From Strongylocentrotus purpuratus (lineage: Eukaryota; Echinodermata; Echinoidea; Camarodonta; Strongylocentrotidae), in the NCBI RefSeq assembly GCF_000002235.5, contig NW_022145609.1, forward strand, positions 25,495,493 to 25,559,492: a stretch of DNA of 64,000 bases, read 5' to 3'. A program made the position numbers and the translations under genes. The notes under the pieces were generated by a model that saw only the letters and a list, made by a program, of their open reading frames with translations, did not search any database and had not been told where the DNA came from. Every line of letters begins with the position of its first letter. Within the stretch, counting starts at the first letter, position 1. Below are positions 47,141 to 58,984 of this stretch, piece by piece.

Positions 47141-47488
47141 CCGTGATAATAAGGTTCAATCGGAGGAGGGGCGCGATCGTCGACCCCATGCCCCCTTTAG
47201 ATCTGTCACCTCTCTCTTCTCGTACTTCTTGGAAAACACCACCTTCCACGGCCTGCCCCGAATCTTTGGCGCCCCTTTCTTTCTGGAGAAGTTATTTTGG
47301 GTGCTGGCGTTCCTCACATGCCTCGGTGTCTTCACGTATCAAGGTAAGGCCCCCGTTTAGACATGACACGTTAAACTAACGCGTATAAACATCAACGACA
47401 AAGAACACAAAATACGTGTAAATGTGTGGCAAATGGGGCAGAAGCAGCTATAAAAGAATATTATACGGATAAAAAAAAGTTGTAAATT

Positions 47489-47519
<31 letters not shown>

Positions 47520-48857
47520 GGGGGGGGGGGGGGGGGGTGTTTTTCGTAAGTCAAGAATGAATGTTCGATATTTAGAGATGTATATTATACATGGGCGTAA
47601 ATCCTTACGTAATACCTAATGTTCAGGGGGGGGGGGATGAATGAATAGATCATCCCCTGAACAATAGGTATTACGTAAGGATTTACGCCTATGATATTAT
47701 ATATATATTTTCAGGAGGGGGGGGGGGTAATGTTTCTTGCAATCAATTGTAATTAATGTCTCGTTGGGCGGCTTTTGCCCGTCTTGTCCCCTTTAGAACT
47801 GCTACTTCATTTGGGAGAGAAAGGTAGCTGCGCCCAACAAAGGCTTTCAAGGTTTAATTAATTAATCCTGTAGTATGAAGCGCAATATGCTAATTTAAAA
47901 TTGATTTCCTGAGAATACTATTACAACTAAATTCGACAAATCAATTCTAGGGCAATTTTATGACCCATCTGAATCCATTTCTCATAGATAAGAGATCATA
48001 TTCGGATTACGAGAAACGTCTTTTTAAATGTTTGCGAATTTAACTAGCTGATGGACAGAGATATTGACATCGCCTTGAAAGGTGATTGTTGAGTCTCTGC
48101 GGCAATCTTTTGAAGCGGTTACCGCGTGAAATGCGAACGAGGCTTTAGCTATTAAGAATTTCTAATCAAGGTGAATAAGATAAGATATTGAAAGAATAAT
48201 ATGCATACCGACAGCTGCTTCGTAGTTGATGGAGAGTAGAAGACTTATTACAGCTGGTTATAGGGATGAGCGCAGGGGTTTTAAGCGAATAGGAAAAGAA
48301 AAATTATCCTACTTTCTGAATTTATCACAGAGTTAAAAGGGTACATGCCTGACTTTAAATTCACAAAACACCCCTCAAGCAAAAGAGGAAAGAAATAGAA
48401 GGGAGAGAAAGGGGGGGGGGCATTCTCGTGTTGATGCGTTGCCGACAAGGGTCTGCAACAGGAAAAACTTTCGAATGGGTGGTGTGCAGGGTTACACCCC
48501 ATCGTACCATCTACCGGCTCCCTAGATAAGCGTTAAAGAATACTCTGGGAATTTGAACACATCAGGAGCATGGATTTGATAATGATTTGTGAACTATCAA
48601 ATATTCAAAGTTTTCAAACTATATTGTACACCTGACTTGTATGAAATAGTAAACACAACAACAACCAACTTGTTGAGGGGGTGGGATGTAATGATTTGGT
48701 TAAAATGGCTTTAAGACCTTAGATATGGCGAAATATGCTAGATATAGCAGTATAGGCTTATGCAAAACACGGATACTCTTAGTTGTAGTAGTTAGCAGTA
48801 GTAGAAGTTGTAGCAACAGTAGCAGTTGTAGCAGCAGCAGCAGTATAGTAGTAGTAA

Positions 48858-48890
<33 letters not shown>

Positions 48891-51800
48891 AAGTAGTAGG
48901 GGAGGTTCTAGCAGAATTTTAATTTCATTTTAGGTGTGATTCGGGTTCTTGCATTCATTTCCTACACGTGCCTTGATTTTTTTTAAAATTCATTTATTTT
49001 AAAAATTTGTTTCTCTGGTGGAGGGGCTTGAATGTATCGTTATACAACCTTTTCGGTCCATCAAGATTTCACACTACAATTCCTCGTGGTAATGTTATAT
49101 CACAACTATTGCTACCATCATCATCATCCCCATCATCATCTGTGTTATCATAATAGGTACCAAGATCGTCAAAGACTACATCTCCTACCCCTACTCGACT
49201 CGGACCGACATCATCACCGAGTCTTCGCTCGACTTCCCCGCCGTCACCATCTGCAATGTGAACATGATGAGGCGGTCGAAGCTCGTCGATACCAGGTTCG
49301 AAGACCTGATTGAACTAGATGGTGATGCAACAGGTTTGTCAGACTGGAGATGTTCTGGGCATCGTTTCACAAAACCGTCATCGGTATAAGCTCACGGACA
49401 TCCCATTGAAACGCATGTACTATATGTCGGTGAACTTGTACTTGCGATGCCCTGGTAATCCGACATTACCACGGCGACAATGAATTGCTTAGCAGTACGG
49501 TCATAGAAACGATATTCTGGAAGAAATATGAGATTTATAAATTAATATTCTTTTACGAAGGTCTATGTGCTATGTCATGTTATAATGGAAATAATTGTTT
49601 TTCTATTCCATTTGAACATTCGAATAATTGTTAAAGTTTGATGTATCATTAAAAATAATCCGATTACCATTTACTCTTCTCTCTGTTTATGGTAACAAAT
49701 ATGACCTTGTAGAAAACATTGATTTTCAATGATGATTGTTTTCCATTTTATTTTGTCCTGAACACACAGGAGACACCGATGACTACTCATTTTGGTTCGA
49801 CCAATCCTTCTACGAACGTTTGGGCTCCGAAAACGGGAATTCGAATTCGTCCGGAACTTCAGGTATAGATCTGTTCATCAGCTCATGTAAAAACAAAAAG
49901 AGTAATATAAATGAAATATATGAATAAAATCTAAATTGATAACTAGTCATGTGATAACGTTGTAAAAGATGCTGTCTGGAGACAACTGGGAAATGTTAAA
50001 TATGTAACACTCATCAACATGTAACATACTTTGATTGGGAATTAACTATTGCCATATTAAAAGGGTTGATATTAGCCAGCTCTCTTGATCAGCCTGCTCG
50101 CAAACTCGAGAAGTAAGATGGAAAGTTGATTTTCAAGCAAAGAGAAGTCACCCCGAACAGAATTGCCTCCGTGTGCCTGTAATATCGCGGTTCATGGATT
50201 TATGAAAATTATGCGAAAACTATGGAAAAAATAGTTATCCATATTTTCATCTATTGAATCTGCCAGCCGCATCAAAGTTCCCCAAACGAATATCAGTCTT
50301 AGTCCGTCTATGCTATGATACCCTTCCGCGATTATTAACAAACAGTAAGAAAATTCACAGATTATTTTTCATATTTTAAGGATATTATTTTTAGCTTTAA
50401 GAGTAAGTGTTTTCATAAGTCTAAGTATTGTAAGTACAATTAAAATTAAATAAGTATGAGTACAAGATAGAGTATAGGTAAAAGTATGAGTATGAGTATA
50501 AGTTATATGTAAAAGGATAGGTATGAGTATAAGTATTTTCATATTTAGTTGATGTATTGTAAGTACAAGTATCAATATGAATATAAGTAGCAAGTACAAC
50601 TTCAAGTATAGGTATGAGTATGGTTAGGGATATAAACAATTAGTATATGAGTATAAGTATAAGTAAAGTCTAAGTTTATGTGCGCCATCAACTCCTATTT
50701 CATTAAGGTGAATCCGATGGGACATCCAGTAACTCTCCAGAGACTTCATCTTCACCGGACGATTCACAAGCATCTGGACCACAAAATCTGAACGGAGAAT
50801 TCGACTTCTTTGAGAGCTCCTGGGACGATAGTTCTTTTGACTTCAGCTTCTACGACACATGGGAAGGAATAACAGGTAGGTAGGTGTAAGAGTGGTAAAT
50901 AATTGCAATATTCTAACATTAGAGTGTCTTTCGTACAACGTCACTGGAGAAAGGAAAGTATAATGGTAGTCTACCCTACCATTGGTAGACTAATCCGCTC
51001 CGATGGGCGATGCCACGGAGAATGTCCATGTTGGTCCGAGAAATGCATCTTACAACAGCAGAGTTGTGTTCCAGGCTATACGCATTTCACTATAATCATT
51101 CACTTACCACATACAGTCCATTGATTTGATTTTCATTTACAGATGAGAATGATTGGCAAGCCATTTATAATCAATCTCAGTCGCCCGATTTCTCGGACCT
51201 CAGGGCTCTCCTCAACCCGACACAAGCCGAACTCCAGGAATACGGACACCAAGCTGAAGATTTCATCCTTCAGTGTAGCTTTGACCAACGCGCCTGCAGT
51301 TACAGGTAAGTTTGAGTGAAAACAGACCATTATTAATGATACAAATTGAGAAAAACTGATCCGATCGATTCCTAACTATTTTATTACAATTTAATTCGTT
51401 TTAGGTGAATGTAAATCGACACGGAGCTATGAATTGGCTATAATAATATACCATCCCGGACATTTAAGTGCTGAAAGATTGTTGAAAGCCTGTCTTGTGT
51501 CTTATTTTCATGAAAAAACGATTGGGAAAATTCAAAAATAGTTGAGAGAATTTATTGTCAGAGAGTGTTTGACCAGTGACGCCTTCAAACAAAACCATAA
51601 ATATCTTTGTGGTTTGGGAATTTGTTCAGGGTTCTTGCATGCTAGAGGGTTAGTACAGTTGAATGAATATGATAAGTAACATTTCATACACAAATTACGC
51701 AGTTTTTTCATCGCCTTCAATAATGTTACCGAGTCACTTTAAATGCCAAGTCAATCCAGGAAAAAAAATCAGATTCAGATTTGAAACATGATTTGCTTCC

Positions 51801-52725
51801 TTCTAATGGTATATAGAATATTAAATCAACGTTAACATTCAAATAACATAGAGGTGTCGATATTTCCTGAAGAGCATGAGGCTTGTGACGAGGTCTTCAT
51901 AACGATACATAAATATATACAATTCTGAGGGAAGAAAAGAAATGATCAGTATTTTTTTACTTGATTAAGGCGGTTCAAATCAATAATAGACGGTTCTCTA
52001 GAACCGACCTGATTCCAGCCAAGCGCTAATTTGGGTAAAGAAAGAAAACCCGACTTATATATTTTTCCCCTTCCGCAAGGTGTTTGTATTTACCAAACAA
52101 ATTCGACACATTCGATCATATATATCCACAAATAATATACAAAGGATGAAACATATTATATACAATGGCTTAACAATGATCATGATCATCATGGCCCAAA
52201 AATTTGGGGCAGAGACAACCATGATTTATATAATGGATATTCCTATACATCTGATATTAGAGATGCAGAGTGAATTATGTGATCATTTGTTAGGATTTAT
52301 GGTTATTTTCAACAGAAATTTCACGACGTTTCAGCACAGCGAGTACGGAAATTGTTTTACTTTTAATGGAAGGACATTAGAGGAACCTTTCAATAAGACA
52401 AGGAGAACAGGCAGGACTGGGGCAAACTATGGTATGTACCGGATTTCAATCTGGTCCATAAGGTTCATAAGACGGTTCATCTTTATTGCCCATGCTTTTA
52501 GCGATGGAGATTGGTGATACATGTACTTATATGGTATGGATAGATAGAAAGACCTATATACAAAAGAGACAAATTCAAGTGGGATATACAGTAGACATGT
52601 CATATATAAAAACAACAGCAACATGTATACAAAGTAAAATGCAACAAGGTTAGTTTTACAGGAATCAATAATACATCGTATTATCATTTTTGATATTCAT
52701 TTTTATTATTATTATTATTAGTTGT

Positions 52726-52791
<66 letters not shown>

Positions 52792-55700
52792 ATTATTATT
52801 ATTCTCATCATTATAAGATTGATTGATTGATTGATTTAGCTTTTTATTTATTGAGCTATCTATATGACTGTTACTGTTATTATTATTTGCTTTTGCGATT
52901 ATTATTATCATTATTACTATTATAATTATTATTAATAATATTATTATCAATATGATGATGAGGGTGATGATGTTGATGAAGATCTTAGGCTGTTGATTCA
53001 GGGTGTATGATGTATTCTTTCAGGTTTGCAGTTAACGCTCTTCGTAGAGCAGCCTGAGCATGTAGGACTCCTGACAGCTGAGTCAGGTGTGAAGGTATCC
53101 ATCCACGCCCAGACTGAACAACCCTTCCCAGAAGATGATGGGCTTACCGCCTCCACCGGTCAGAAAACAGCCATCGGTGTCAGGAAGGTGGACGGATTTT
53201 TTTTCCAAAGAAAAATTGTATTCAATCATTCTTGAGCAAAAACAAAACAATATATTTGAACAAAGTACATGTTGTGACATATCGGTAAAACAAACATTGT
53301 TTCATCAGTTGCACATGAACCCATTTATCAAGTAATACAACGAATTTATTGCGTTTGGTAGAAAGAACCCGCTCAACTTTATACCAACGTTTAAGCATCT
53401 TCTTAAAAGAATTGAAAGATAGCCGTTCTATTTTGTATTTCGCAGAGAATATATAGTGTTTTGCATATAAAATTACAAAATTAAAGATAGATTCCGTACC
53501 ATCTGGGAAACCGAACAAAAAGCAATTTTTTATTCAAAAGCAGTTCAATGTTTTGAAAAGAGCTTTGGCAGTCTTGAATGAATTGATGCGTAACACGGTG
53601 TTCACATATCTGTTAGCAAAGTGTTCAAAATCAACTTTATGATTACAATAAGATGGATACATTTGTACACTATCATGTTCAAAGACCATCAAACTGCACA
53701 CAAAATGTGTGAAAGTGTTTTTTTTTACAAGGTGAACTTTATCAAAGTATCACAATTATCTTCTCCTGGTTTACGCTGTGTATGAAAACGTTTTCAGTCC
53801 GACCGTGAAAGTTTCATCTGATCCAATCCAATCCCATTTGGGATTTCGTAGAGCGCCAATATAGAGTTGCCTAATCAAGGCTCTTCGTTATTATTTTTTT
53901 TTTGCTGCACTATCATAATCATATCTAATTTTTAATTTGTTGCAATGAAAATGCTTGTAGTTTTAGTGCCTATCTTTTGACATAGTTCTGTAACAATAAC
54001 TCGTAATACTCTAAATTGTCCTGTACTTCTGATTGATGAAGATGATGATGACCGTACATTCCGAATCACTTTTGGGGTCACAACCCATTTGAAGATCAGG
54101 TGGGAGGGGGGGGGGGGGAGGTACGTGGTCTTCGGTTTTGCGTCCCGTAGATGCCTTGGTTTACTGCCATGCATAATAACTTTTCTCTCAACCAAAACGA
54201 TGGTTAAAATTTAACGAGTTTAGTTATGATATAGATCTACTTTCTTATTCTGTTGTCTATCGTTTATCACCATCTTCTCTATCATCTAAACCCACGGTTT
54301 CTTTTTATCCTAAAAGAAATGCGTCTTTGATGACCAATTTGATTCACTCTTAATATTTTTTGTTTCGTTTGCAGCTCAACATCACGCGGCTCGGCGGTCT
54401 TTATGGTGAAGAATGCACAAAAACCGGAGAAGGCACCAACTTCAGCTCGGAGACGTCCTCCTACACGGTCAACGCCTGCCTGAAGCAATGTCTGCAGGAT
54501 ACTCTACGCAAATCATGTGGTTGCATTACAGACATCAGGTTTGGCAACTACACGCAGTGCAGCTCTCTTAATCCAACACAAGGTATATCCGCGGGGATTA
54601 ACAGAAATTCTACCGAATTCTACTAAAAGTTTTAATCCGCTGCTGGGTTGAGTGTTTTTTTTTAAATTCTTCATGGTCGGGTTTAATCTAGTGGAATACG
54701 GAACATAATAGGGTCTATACATTTCGTATTTCTAAGCTGTAAATTAGTCATTAAAACCAAAAAACTCAGGACTGGTTATAGGATTGAAACACAAGTAATA
54801 GATTGAAAAATAATTCTAGAGTCCGTGAGATATAAATGCTTAATATCACTAATGTAACTACGATTTTCGGAAAGTAGAGGGAACTTTTACTTTGGGAAGG
54901 ATAAATCTTTTTTACGTAGTTATTTCTCAAACCATGTCTTGCGCTAGATAAATCTCTCTCTGTTTGGCTATACCAGTGGTGTATCAAGAAATTGACAGAC
55001 TGGTAAGCTAAAACAATGATTTTATTTTTTTAATTTTTTTTAAAAATCTGGGTGTCAACCTATGTCGGATATGCCGTATATTGGGATACATGTCATCGTT
55101 GGTCACCATAATTTTGTTTAAAGGTAAATACATTTATTTTGTATCCATTTTTCTAACACGACTTGCAAAAACAACATCAACAACAACAACACCACCACCA
55201 ACATAACAAAAATCCGTCGTGAAATTTGCAATATCTTTGTCTTTTTCCCCCTTCACAACAGAAAGGTGTCGTCAGCTTGTGGAATATCTTTACCACTCTA
55301 GTAACTTGGAGTGTACTTGTCCAATATCATGCAGGTAAGCATGAGATATCGTGGTATAGTGGTTCACTTGACTCTCATTCCAAGGGTCAAGGGTTCGAAT
55401 CCTAGCCCGGCACTAACGTCCTTAGACATTAATCTATATTTACTCTCCATCGAAGTACCTGGAAATTGCTGGGGTTATTATAAATGCAGGGCCCTCGGGA
55501 AGAACAGCGGTGATGCTGATGAAAATCCCCCGGGTAAACAAAATAATGTAATGTTATTATAAATGTTCAGATTATTGGTCTGCGATAATGTTAAAAGATA
55601 ATTAATCAATTCTTACCAATGGATATCGACAATCGACAATATCATATGGATCAAGGGGGCCAAACGACCGCAACCCCGATAGAGAATAATACTGAAAGGG

Positions 55701-58700
55701 GGAGGATGAAAAGGAACGGAAGAATAGGGGGGGGGGGAACTACCCCTTTTTTAATCGCTTTAGTGAGAAATCATTCAGAGGTTTTAATATTCCTTATTTA
55801 TAAATTGTTTAGTGAGGAGTCATTCAGACGAACCGTGTCAGCATCGCTATGGCCATCGACAAGATATGAGGTAACACTACATTTTCTCATAATCTAAAAT
55901 ATTGCATTAGTACAGTCTTGAATACAAACTTTGATGCAAGGGACATCATTGAGGGAGGGGGAAGGAGGAAGGTCGCTGGACTATTTGTAATGGAAGAGGG
56001 AGTGTGAGACCATATTTCCCCAGTTTTATTTTCTTCAGATTTTTAAATATGATGGGGTTTAAAAAAAAAAAAAATCCCTTTTTCATAATTTATCAACATT
56101 TGTTATTTCTAACTAGGAAAAAGAAAGAAAGACCGAAACATTATTGAAACAATGCAGGTCGTCAATTTTTGAGACTTTTGCCGACCAGGATAGCACATTC
56201 ATAGATTTGCCCACCTATACCCCACATCAACTAGATCTAGGGAGGTAATTTTGTCGAAATAATTGTCCTGGCATGTATATATCCTATTTGACATGGTCCT
56301 GGGGAAGTTTTCCGTAGTTAGCTGTCCTGGGGGGGGGGGGTGTTTCACAAAGATTCTAAGTCGAATTTAATTTAAGTTGGACTTAAACATTATGGAAGAG
56401 CCATTTGTAGCCTTAAAATAAAATATGTTCAAAAGCAAAAATTCAAGTATTTTGGACTTTTCATAAATTCCACATCAAGAACATGAACTATCCTTGATAA
56501 TAGAAAGCATTAATGATTTGAATCAACATTTTATGCCTTTTACAATAACTTTTACCAAATATTTTAAAAGATGCTAACGGCTTTCCATAATTGTTAAGTC
56601 AAACTTATAGGATCTTTGTGAAACACCCCCCCCCCAGATCCTTTTATCTTTTAAAGATAAAAATGTGTTCTGGTTATGCGATTGCATTGTGAAAGAAAAG
56701 GTGTGGAATGGATCAGAAAAAGTTAATGATATAGCATGTTAGTATTGGTGTGTACTGCAAGGTTCTGGAGTCATACAAATCATAATCAATTTGGCCCAGT
56801 CTTGGTAAAGTAACAAGCACTGTACACAGAAAGATGTATATGGGACTACACAAATGGTGTTGGGGTTACTTACCTTGATTTCCTTATAGTTCTATGCTCA
56901 TTACTCAGCCAGTATGAATTTTCTACCAAAATTATTAGGCAGATTACATTTATTTGTAATCTTGAACATTCAGCGTAAGTTTCGTTTGATTTCTGTGAGA
57001 ATTCATTTTCTTTTTTTAAAACCTGAACTCAAGTTTATCTTTAATGATGACATTATATAAGTATTTCCTGTCTGTCATCTGTTCGGCCATTAGGTACACC
57101 TTGCCAAGCAGCTAGTGAGCATCAACAGCAAGATAGAAAGGATCATCGCAGATGTGGAGAAAACCAGGTAGGCTTATTAATACTCAGTGTGTGGGTGTGG
57201 GATGAGTGTGTGTTGGTGCATGCTTGTGTGTGTTTGTCGGGTATGTGGGAGCCTGGGAGGATGTGTGTGTATGTGTGTGTAGGGTGGATGAGTGGGTGTG
57301 TGGGTGTGCGTGTGGATGCGTTTTTGTTAAGATGCGTGTGTGCGATTGTGTGTGTGTGTTTGTGTATGTGTACTGAAATACAAAATACAGATGTACAGAA
57401 AATGCAAAATAATAATAATGATAGTGATGATGATGATGATGCTAATAATGACGGATGCTAATAATGATGATAATAATGATACTTGTGATATTAAAAATGC
57501 TAGTAATACAAAATATTTAGATTGCCTTTGGATTTGTTGAATGTTATTACAATAATTATATTGATGCTGATAAGCGTACTTAATACAAAACGGTGTGTAC
57601 CCCACATGATCCAATGTTTATTGTTTAAACTGTTACACTAGTCAAAACTCTAACATATGAACCCACATTTTTAGTCATCACTAACTCTAACCATAAAAAA
57701 CCCTCTTACAAAAACAAATCGCATCTTTACTAAACCTATCCCAATATCTTGGAGGAAACAAAAGCGGAGCAAATGTCCGATTCAAAGTAGAAAGTTCATT
57801 GAATTTAACTGTGCCTGAATAGAAAAATAAAGTAAATTAATGCATCTTAACGTTTTTTAAAGAAAAAGCATGACTAATCTCACATTTTTCCTGTTTCCAT
57901 TTCAGGCAAAATGTCGTAAATCTGGTGGTGTTTTTCGAGCAGCTTAACTATGAGCTAAATCAACAGTTGGCCGTTTACACTGTAAGAACTCAAATTCGTA
58001 AATAACCAATTTAATATCGATTAAATCTAAATCGATATTGATTTAATTCATCTTTTAAAACAAATCAGAAGTAATTTATTGATGAGTGTATCGAGAGTGA
58101 GGAAATAATCTACATGTACCTACTGAAGGGACTTTAAAAAAATGGCATCTTCACCGTCAAACTTGCCCGTGGTTGATTTAATAAATATTGATCATCTATA
58201 TATATGAATGTGTAATCATATAGAGTGCTATAAAACACAGGGGATGCATCATTGAAAAATAGATTTTATTCTCTGTCCTTTGAAGCTTCCAACATTTTAT
58301 AAACAATTTTTTCGAACTCTTTGCAGGAAGTTTGACTTTCTTAAATAAATTGCTTGCAATACAGGTGGAGAGTCTTCTTGGGAGCGTGGGAGGTCTACTC
58401 GGTCTGTACCTCGGACTATCCTTCATGTCCATCGGAGAGATAATAGTCCTCCTTCTCGGCTTCCTTAAAATATTTGGCGGGAAAACCCTGTGCTCGTCCT
58501 GCAGATCCAAAAGCGAAGCAGACGACAAATACAGTGACAGGTCCAAATCACAATCTACTCAGAAAGCGTCGGACATGAACGATTACGATGAAGGAACTCG
58601 TCGAGCTCCGTGGTATCGTTCTTTGGTGGCGCTAGCTACACTGTTTGTATTTGCCTCGATGGTAGTCGTCGTCGCTCTCGTCATGCTGTTCGAACTCGGT

Positions 58701-58721
58701 GTCATCAGTATAAATTTGTGA
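47141..58721 (+). CDS. DEG/ENaC-family (epithelial/acid-sensing type) sodium channel subunit, first exon missing
   Basis: Thirteen exons join in frame to about 642 aa: 47141-47343, 49157-49333, 49770-49862, 50708-50875, 51143-51305, 52316-52431, 53024-53187, 54375-54582, 55262-55334, 55813-55870, 57094-57167, 57906-57981, 58365-58721. Family marks in order: cytoplasmic ENTTFHGLPRI with the HG gating motif, TM1 (LFWVLAFLTCLGVFTY), FPAVTICNVN, the extracellular Cys-rich region (FILQCSFDQRAC, YGNCFTFN, LKQCLQDTLRKSCGC, LECTCPISC), FFEQLNYEL, and the pore segment GGLLGLYLGLSFMSIGEI with the GLS selectivity filter. Such channels are trimers in the plasma membrane passing Na+. Two oddities: an acidic, Ser-rich insertion of about 90 aa (exons 49770-50875), and a third hydrophobic segment near the C-terminus (ALATLFVFASMVVVVALVML) where the family normally has a cytoplasmic tail. 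No in-frame ATG occurs before the first exon, so the start lies in an unseen upstream exon; the acceptor at 47139-47140 is my best choice. Confidence 0.94.
47488..47540. repeat. Poly(T)/poly(G) block
   Basis: About 28 T followed directly by about 18 G in the first recovered DEG/ENaC intron. The sharp T-to-G switch may be partly an assembly artefact. Confidence 0.8.
47590..47693. mobile_element. 104-bp hairpin MITE with 8-bp flanking repeat
   Basis: CATGGGCGTAAATCCTTACG at the left and CGTAAGGATTTACGCCTATG at the right pair almost perfectly, and the inner parts (TAATACCTAATGTTCAGGGG and CCCCTGAACAATAGGTATTA) continue the hairpin nearly to the centre. The flanks carry ATATTATA on both sides (47582-47589, 47694-47701), a possible 8-bp target duplication, though in simple AT sequence. 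It lies in the first recovered DEG/ENaC intron. Confidence 0.85.
48777..48902. repeat. (GTA)n / (GCA)n trinucleotide repeat
   Basis: GTAGTAGTA-type repeats with GCAGCAGCA interruptions in a DEG/ENaC intron. Confidence 0.85.
50400..50690. repeat. Degenerate AGTATA/AGTATG hexamer array
   Basis: About 290 bp built from variants of AAGTAT, GAGTAT and AAGTAC with a period near 6 bp, ending just before the DEG/ENaC exon at 50708. It looks like an old, decayed microsatellite. Confidence 0.7.
52697..52803. repeat. (ATT)n microsatellite
   Basis: More than 30 ATT units in a DEG/ENaC intron, followed by a GATTGATTGATTGATT block at 52818 like the LINE tails at 10328 and 44488, though no LINE sequence follows here. 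Confidence 0.85.
53195..53800 (-). mobile_element. 3' fragment of an L1/Tx1-like LINE
   Basis: On the minus strand a frame reads FNFVILYAKHYIFSAKYKIE, LSFNSFKKMLKRWYKVER and NKFVVLLDKWVH. This is the pattern of the extreme C-terminus of L1/Tx1 ORF2 proteins (NFilLhaKyyIy, then an F..Fl..lk..y..E block, then KW). A preceding stretch in a shifted frame (DFEHFANRYVNTVLRI) may belong as well. It lies directly after the DEG/ENaC exon that ends at 53187, antisense to it. No reverse transcriptase core is left. Confidence 0.5.
55346..55566 (+). mobile_element. tRNA-derived SINE abutting a DEG/ENaC donor site
   Basis: The head ATCGTGGTATAGTGGTTCAC is like the 5' half of a tRNA (A box), and AAGGGTTCGAATCCTAGC carries a perfect B-box core. 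The body (TAACGTCCTTAGACATTAAT, TACTCTCCATCGAAGTACC) is related to the SINEs at 19126 and 19535. It begins about 11 bp after the donor of the exon ending at 55334. Confidence 0.75.
56329..56635. mobile_element. Foldback MITE, GTTTCACAAAG family, copy 2
   Basis: Ends G-run then TGTTTCACAAAGATTCTAAG, and inverted GGATCTTTGTGAAACACCCC. The inner arms (GTTGGACTTAAACATTATGG, and CCATAATTGTTAAGTC) match the copy at 22921-23221. It lies in the DEG/ENaC intron before the exon at 57094. Confidence 0.78.
56731..56850 (-). repeat. Dispersed 115-bp repeat, copy 2
   Basis: Inverted copy of 20464-20580: TATTGGTGTGTACTGCAAGG, GGCCCAGTCTTGGTAAAG and CAGAAAGATGTATATGGGA match base for base over long runs. 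Confidence 0.7.
57187..57370. repeat. GTGTG-rich simple sequence
   Basis: Degenerate (GT)n just after the DEG/ENaC exon ending 57167, followed by ATGATGATG repeats to about 57480. Confidence 0.75.
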
Positions 58722-58984
58722 TACTGCACATAGCAGCAAATAATGGTATTTTGGTTAAAGTAGAGAAATGGAATGAGTGGGCCAAAGGTGGCGAGGCCCG
58801 TTGTATTCACTAACCGAAGGATATGGTGAAAAATATAAATGATTCTATTAAATTCTTACTGGAAAGTGTGTAGCAATGAAGCAAGAACAAACAAAGCAGA
58901 GTTAAGAAATTTGGAAATGTTTGGAATTTTGAACAAGTGAGAAGACTATTGATATCATATCAGAATACGTAAGGTTTTTTTCTT

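Noticed and set aside
52080-52517. 145-codon plus-strand frame as a separate gene
   Set aside because: The channel exon 52316-52431 explains the conserved part (YGNCFTFN); the rest is intron read-through.
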